A stretch of DNA of 34,617 bases from NCBI RefSeq assembly GCF_025399195.1, contig NW_026252191.1:1-34617 (forward strand), given 5' to 3'. Positions 31,001 to 34,617 of the stretch are shown piece after piece. The first letter of the stretch is position 1; every line of letters starts with the position of its first letter. Origin of the DNA: Umbelopsis ramanniana AG (Eukaryota > Mucoromycota > Umbelopsidomycetes > Umbelopsidales > Umbelopsidaceae). Under the pieces are notes generated by a model that worked only from the letters and a program-made list of their open reading frames with translations, was not told where the DNA came from and did no database searches. A program made the translations under genes and the position numbers.

Positions 31001-34000
31001 AGGGAAGAGGGCGAAAAATCCACAGCTTATTTCTATCGCACCCTGAAAACTCGACAAGCTAAAGCGCAAATTGCTGAGCTTACACACCCAGTTACAAATC
31101 AACTGTGCAACACAGCTAACGACATCCTTGAGGCAACCACCTCCTTTTACGACAATCTTTTTACACCGACACTCATATCGACAACCGCAACAGAAACATT
31201 CCTTCAAGACACACCGAGTAACGTACTCAATGAAGACGACATCTCCCTATGCTTAAAAAATATAACTAAAGACGAGGTCATACAAGCTTTGCTAGACTCT
31301 CCCAAACAAAAGGCACCGGGAAACGATGGACTACCGTTCGAGTTTTACGATACCTTCCAAAAAACAATCCTTATCGACATAATTACTCACCAATGCAACC
31401 AAACACTCCATCATCTGAGCATTCCAGAAAGCTGGAACTCTACTCACACAATCCTCATACAATAAAAAAACTATCGCAACGACCTCAGAAACTGGCGGCC
31501 AATTGCACTTACTAATACCGACAATAAAATTTTCTCTAGAATCCTGGCGAACAGAATACAATTTTTAGCCACTAAATGCGTCAACCGATATCAAACAGGC
31601 TTTATACGAGGACGATATATAGCTGACAACGCCGCGTCCGCAATACTCCTTATGGAGCATGCTCAGAAGATGAGGTCAGCCGACCAGACTACACCCTGCA
31701 TGATCCTCTTGGATCAAGAAAAAGCTTATGACAGGGTCCACCCTGAATACTTTGCCTTAACTTTAAAGCACTTTGGTTTCCAGAACAGCCAACAAAATGC
31801 ATATCCAAACTCTTCTTCCAGTCTAAACTCGAGTAGCCGTTAATGGCTATCTCACGCGTCCAATCCGACAAAGAAGAGGGCTTCGCCAAGGAGACCCGCT
31901 GTCCCCAATCCTTTACAACCTAATGTTAGAACCCCTTCTCCGATCCTTCCAAAAAAAATTGACAGGTTACAAGCTAAATAACACCTTATCACTCACCTGC
32001 ATGGCATATGCAAATGATACTGTTCTATTCATTAACTCTCCAGAGGAACTTCAACATAGCATGCAAATTTATGATCAATATGCCAAAGTGTCTAATGCCA
32101 AACTGAATGACAAAAGAAAAAAACCATCGGAGTAGTGAAGAGAGGCACAGTTGGATCCTGGCAATCTGACTTTCTCCCAGTACCAATGGTATGACTCAAA
32201 CAGTTCAACATGCCCTACATACTTAGGATACCCTCTTTCACCGTCCAAACGGCACCACCTTCATCATTATGACATAGCCACACAAAAAATTCGCAACCAT
32301 GCCAACCTCCTCAGCGGCCGCTCATTATCACAAGCAGGGAAAGCGCTTGTTATCAACTCCCTTCTAACATCCAAGCTATGGCATATTGCACGTCTAATCC
32401 CCCTGGAATCGCATGAACAAAAAATCAATACAATCCTTCGCAATTTCTTCTGGAGCTCGAGAAGCCCAGCTATAGCATGGAAACTACTATGTCAACCCAA
32501 ACACAACGGTGGTATGGGAATCATTCCCATCAAAGAACAAGCTCAATCCTTACGAGTGAGACACCTCACACCAATGTTCGTTCCTTCTCATCCCTTCCGG
32601 TCCTTCTTTCATGACATATTGGAAGAAATCCTAAAACAACCCTGTGGTAATAACGACCACCTGCCCTTCCTCCTCATTTCCTCAGCTTCTGAAAGGCTTC
32701 TACTTTCTCCCTAACCTTACTAAAACTGTATCCGGCATACATTATTCATACCGCAATACCCAACTGCTCTCATCTACTCTCCTTGCCCTCCCCATATCAA
32801 TGTTCCTACAACCCTCCACACATATCCCAACCCATCGTTTACTAACACCGCTTAACCACTTCACTAGAGGATGGCCTCCACAAAGCCACCTCATGATTAG
32901 CACGACCACCGAAGGCGAACCTCAATACAAAGAAAAAAATTAAAAAAACTCTTAAAAACAAGACAAGCCAAGTGGATTACAGAGCTACCCTTCCAAGTCG
33001 ACTGGGTCACAGAAGCTTTGGAAGATGTCCCCACACCATCAACTTCTGCCAACTCACTACAAAGTCTAATGAAAGAAACTTTCATTGGCGGCACTCCAAT
33101 ATCCCACATAACAACGGCCGCAGCACGATCCTTTATCTCACCAAAAATTGACCTTCCTTCCTCAAAAATTCACATCTCATGCACACAAGACTTCTACACC
33201 TCCCAAAACTAAGTGGGCAACAGACCTACCGTTCTCAGTCGACTGGCAATCGGCTGCGCTAGAGGAAATTCAGCCACCCTACCACAAATCGTTCAAATAT
33301 ACAAAAAATATTCAAAACCTAATGAACGAAGCTTCACTAGGAGATATGCCGGTATCATCTCTCACAACCAGCGTTGTAAGGACTAGGATACAACATGACA
33401 AATATGACATACCAACACGAATACATATTTCTTGTAAACAAGATTTTTATACTAATCTATGGAAACTGCAAATACCCCAAGCAGATAGGGTGATCTGGTG
33501 GAAGCTGTCCCTCAACAGATGGCCAAGCCGGTCACACATGCATAAAATATATCCCAATAACTGTCTCTCACCCGCTTGCGAGGTTTGCTCGAACACAACC
33601 GAAGACATCGACCATATGCTTTTTGACTGCCCACCAAAACTTCGATTCTGGAAATACACCCTCACTCTCTTTAACATATGGCTTGTCAAAGATCTCCCAG
33701 TGCCAAGGAGATGTTTGACATCACAAAACATAGTAGAAGGCTTCCAATACCTTTAGAGCAAAATAAGCCTAAACCGCAACCCTTCCAGCATCATTATACT
33801 AAGCATAACCATAGCGACCATCTGGCGCTGCCACTGGAAGTTCGTCTTCCGCGATGAAGAACAAGATAGACTGACTTATGAACAATTGATGGAGTCATTG
33901 TGGCACACCCTTTCGACAAGAACACAAAACGACGCAAAAGGAAAAAAAGAAAAAGACAATTGGTTGAGAAAGGGAGTGGTGGAGTGGTTATATAAGATAC

Positions 34001-34030
34001 CGTGCGCCCAAAACCAAGAAGCAAACTTCC
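31001..34030 (+). pseudogene. LINE ORF2 reverse transcriptase and C-terminal domain, interrupted
   Basis: RT motifs in order: APGNDGLPFEF (about 31317), NWRPIALTNTDNK (about 31495), YQTGFIRGRYIADNA (about 31590), motif A LLDQEKAYDRVH (about 31710), motif B RGLRQGDPLSPILYN (from 31875) and motif C AYANDTVLF (from 32004). Motif C should read YADD; the first Asp is Asn (AAT at 32013-32015). The C-terminal region has YLGYPLSPSKRHH, FFWSSRS and GGMGIIPIKEQAQSLR. It ends with a CCHC-like finger CEVCSNTTEDIDHMLFDC (33577-33630) and TIWRCHWKFVFRDEE. Stops near 31000, 31465, 31840, 31980, 32130 and 33210, together with frame changes, make it dead. Confidence 0.85.
32970..33450 (+). repeat. Diverged tandem duplication of about 80 codons in the LINE ORF2 C-terminus
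   Basis: Unit 1 (32970-33209) begins KWITELPFQVDW and ends KIHISCTQDFYTSQN, then a stop. Unit 2 (33211-33450) begins KWATDLPFSVDW and ends RIHISCKQDFYTN, continuing into the rest of ORF2. The period is 241 bp. Similarity is clear at both ends and weak in the middle. Confidence 0.75.
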
Positions 34031-34269
34031 ACTATCGGTCTCGATACACGAAATTGTATCACACTAGCCAGATGATGGAATTTTGCTCACAAGGCCTCTA
34101 TCAACAGTGCAAGACACACGGGCAAGGAAATTCATTAGGAACAGTCGCTCCAATGGACAGGTTCCGGTACCAACTCTACAGTACCACATGGATCCTCTCC
34201 TCACGCGCAAGCATGATGCTACTTGGGTCCCTGTAGACCAGCCACCCTACGTTGCTAACTGGAAAATCC

Positions 34270-34617
34270 ACATGGGTAAAGGCTAAATGACAGAGCTGAG
34301 CTGCGCTCAACCTAGTGCCCTACGACAATACTGGCAAAGGCTGAACGACCCTACCCTGGAGCTCCGAAGACGCCGACCACCTTGGTCGATTGGGCCCAAT
34401 TTCGGATTGCTCATCAAACATGGCGCTTGGATGGCATTTTGGAAAGCAGACATACCCCACCAAGCCAGAACGGCATGGTGGCGGCTACTGCATGACAAAT
34501 CCCTCACAGAGTTCGGCTACACCGCCGACAGCCGGACATCTACAAGTTACCAACATGCAAGTTATGCAAACCTGAGGAAGAAGACGCCTACCATCTTTTC
34601 GTCAACTGCCCAGTAAA
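34270..34617 (+). pseudogene. Second LINE ORF2 C-terminal fragment, cut by the window edge
   Basis: FWKADIPHQARTAWWRLLHD parallels LWKLQIPQADRVIWWKLSLN of the preceding copy. After a frame change, CKLCKPEEEDAYHLFVNC (34556-34609) parallels that copy's CCHC-like finger. Because this finger comes after the end of the previous ORF2, it belongs to a separate, related copy. It runs to the end of the window. Confidence 0.7.

Larger units (their letters stand above)
25915..34617. mobile_element. Cluster of degenerate non-LTR (LINE-like) retrotransposon copies on both strands
   Basis: At least five fragments of related LINE elements fill this region. ORF1 pieces share the GAVVFDLSHxPTTQ motif. ORF2 pieces show apurinic-type endonuclease, reverse transcriptase and C-terminal CCHC-like motifs. 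Minus-strand copies lie at 25.9-26.3, 27.25-28.1 and 28.9-29.87 kb; plus-strand copies at 29.9-34.0 and 34.3-34.6 kb. All carry stops or deletions. Confidence 0.85.

Overview
The window looks like nuclear DNA of an early-diverging fungus, most likely Mucoromycota. Genes are split by many short GT-AG introns (about 63-110 nt). The housekeeping genes are unmistakably eukaryotic: a proteasome alpha subunit, TAD2, SQS1, coactosin and a ZCCHC10-like protein. The transposon remnants are Ty3/gypsy-type and LINE-type. The phylum call is an inference from overall style; no single gene proves it. No rRNA, tRNA or CRISPR was found.

Layout. 1-3468: AT-rich, no confident gene, one stretch with coding-like pieces on the minus strand (about 1.2-2.1 kb). 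3469-9615: a divergent pair of large proteins I do not recognise. One is 1095 aa (two exons, minus) with Gly-rich collagen-like segments and a long helical, hydrophobic C-terminal half. The other is 694 aa (one exon, plus) with a central hydrophobic segment and a C-terminal coiled coil. They share a 695-bp intergenic region with a TATA box about 50 nt upstream of each ATG. 9954-11300: an unresolved minus-strand gene or broken gene. 11796-25353: a gene-dense block holding coactosin (+), a GATA factor of the Fep1/SreA type (-), TAD2 (-), a ZCCHC10-like zinc-knuckle/RS protein (+), SQS1 with R3H and G-patch (-), proteasome alpha-1/PSMA6 (+), an internally deleted LTR retrotransposon (+), an MRH4-like mitochondrial DEAD-box protein (+), a small coiled-coil protein (+) and an alpha/beta hydrolase (-). 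Exon joins for TAD2, ZCCHC10, SQS1, PSMA6, coactosin and the hydrolase were worked out by hand and every phase closes.

25.9-34.6 kb: a graveyard of non-LTR (LINE-like) copies on both strands. Several are internally deleted in ways that join ORF1 to late parts of ORF2. One has an in-frame fusion that removes the nucleocapsid knuckles and the endonuclease. The window ends inside another ORF2 C-terminus.

The best candidate for something undescribed is the divergent pair at 3.5-9.6 kb. Two long, intact, apparently promoter-equipped reading frames with hydrophobic and coiled-coil architecture match no family I can name. Other points worth a look are a GC-AG intron in TAD2, a cluster of AGATAA sites upstream of the GATA-factor gene, and a mini-LTR placed directly in front of the MRH4-like gene.
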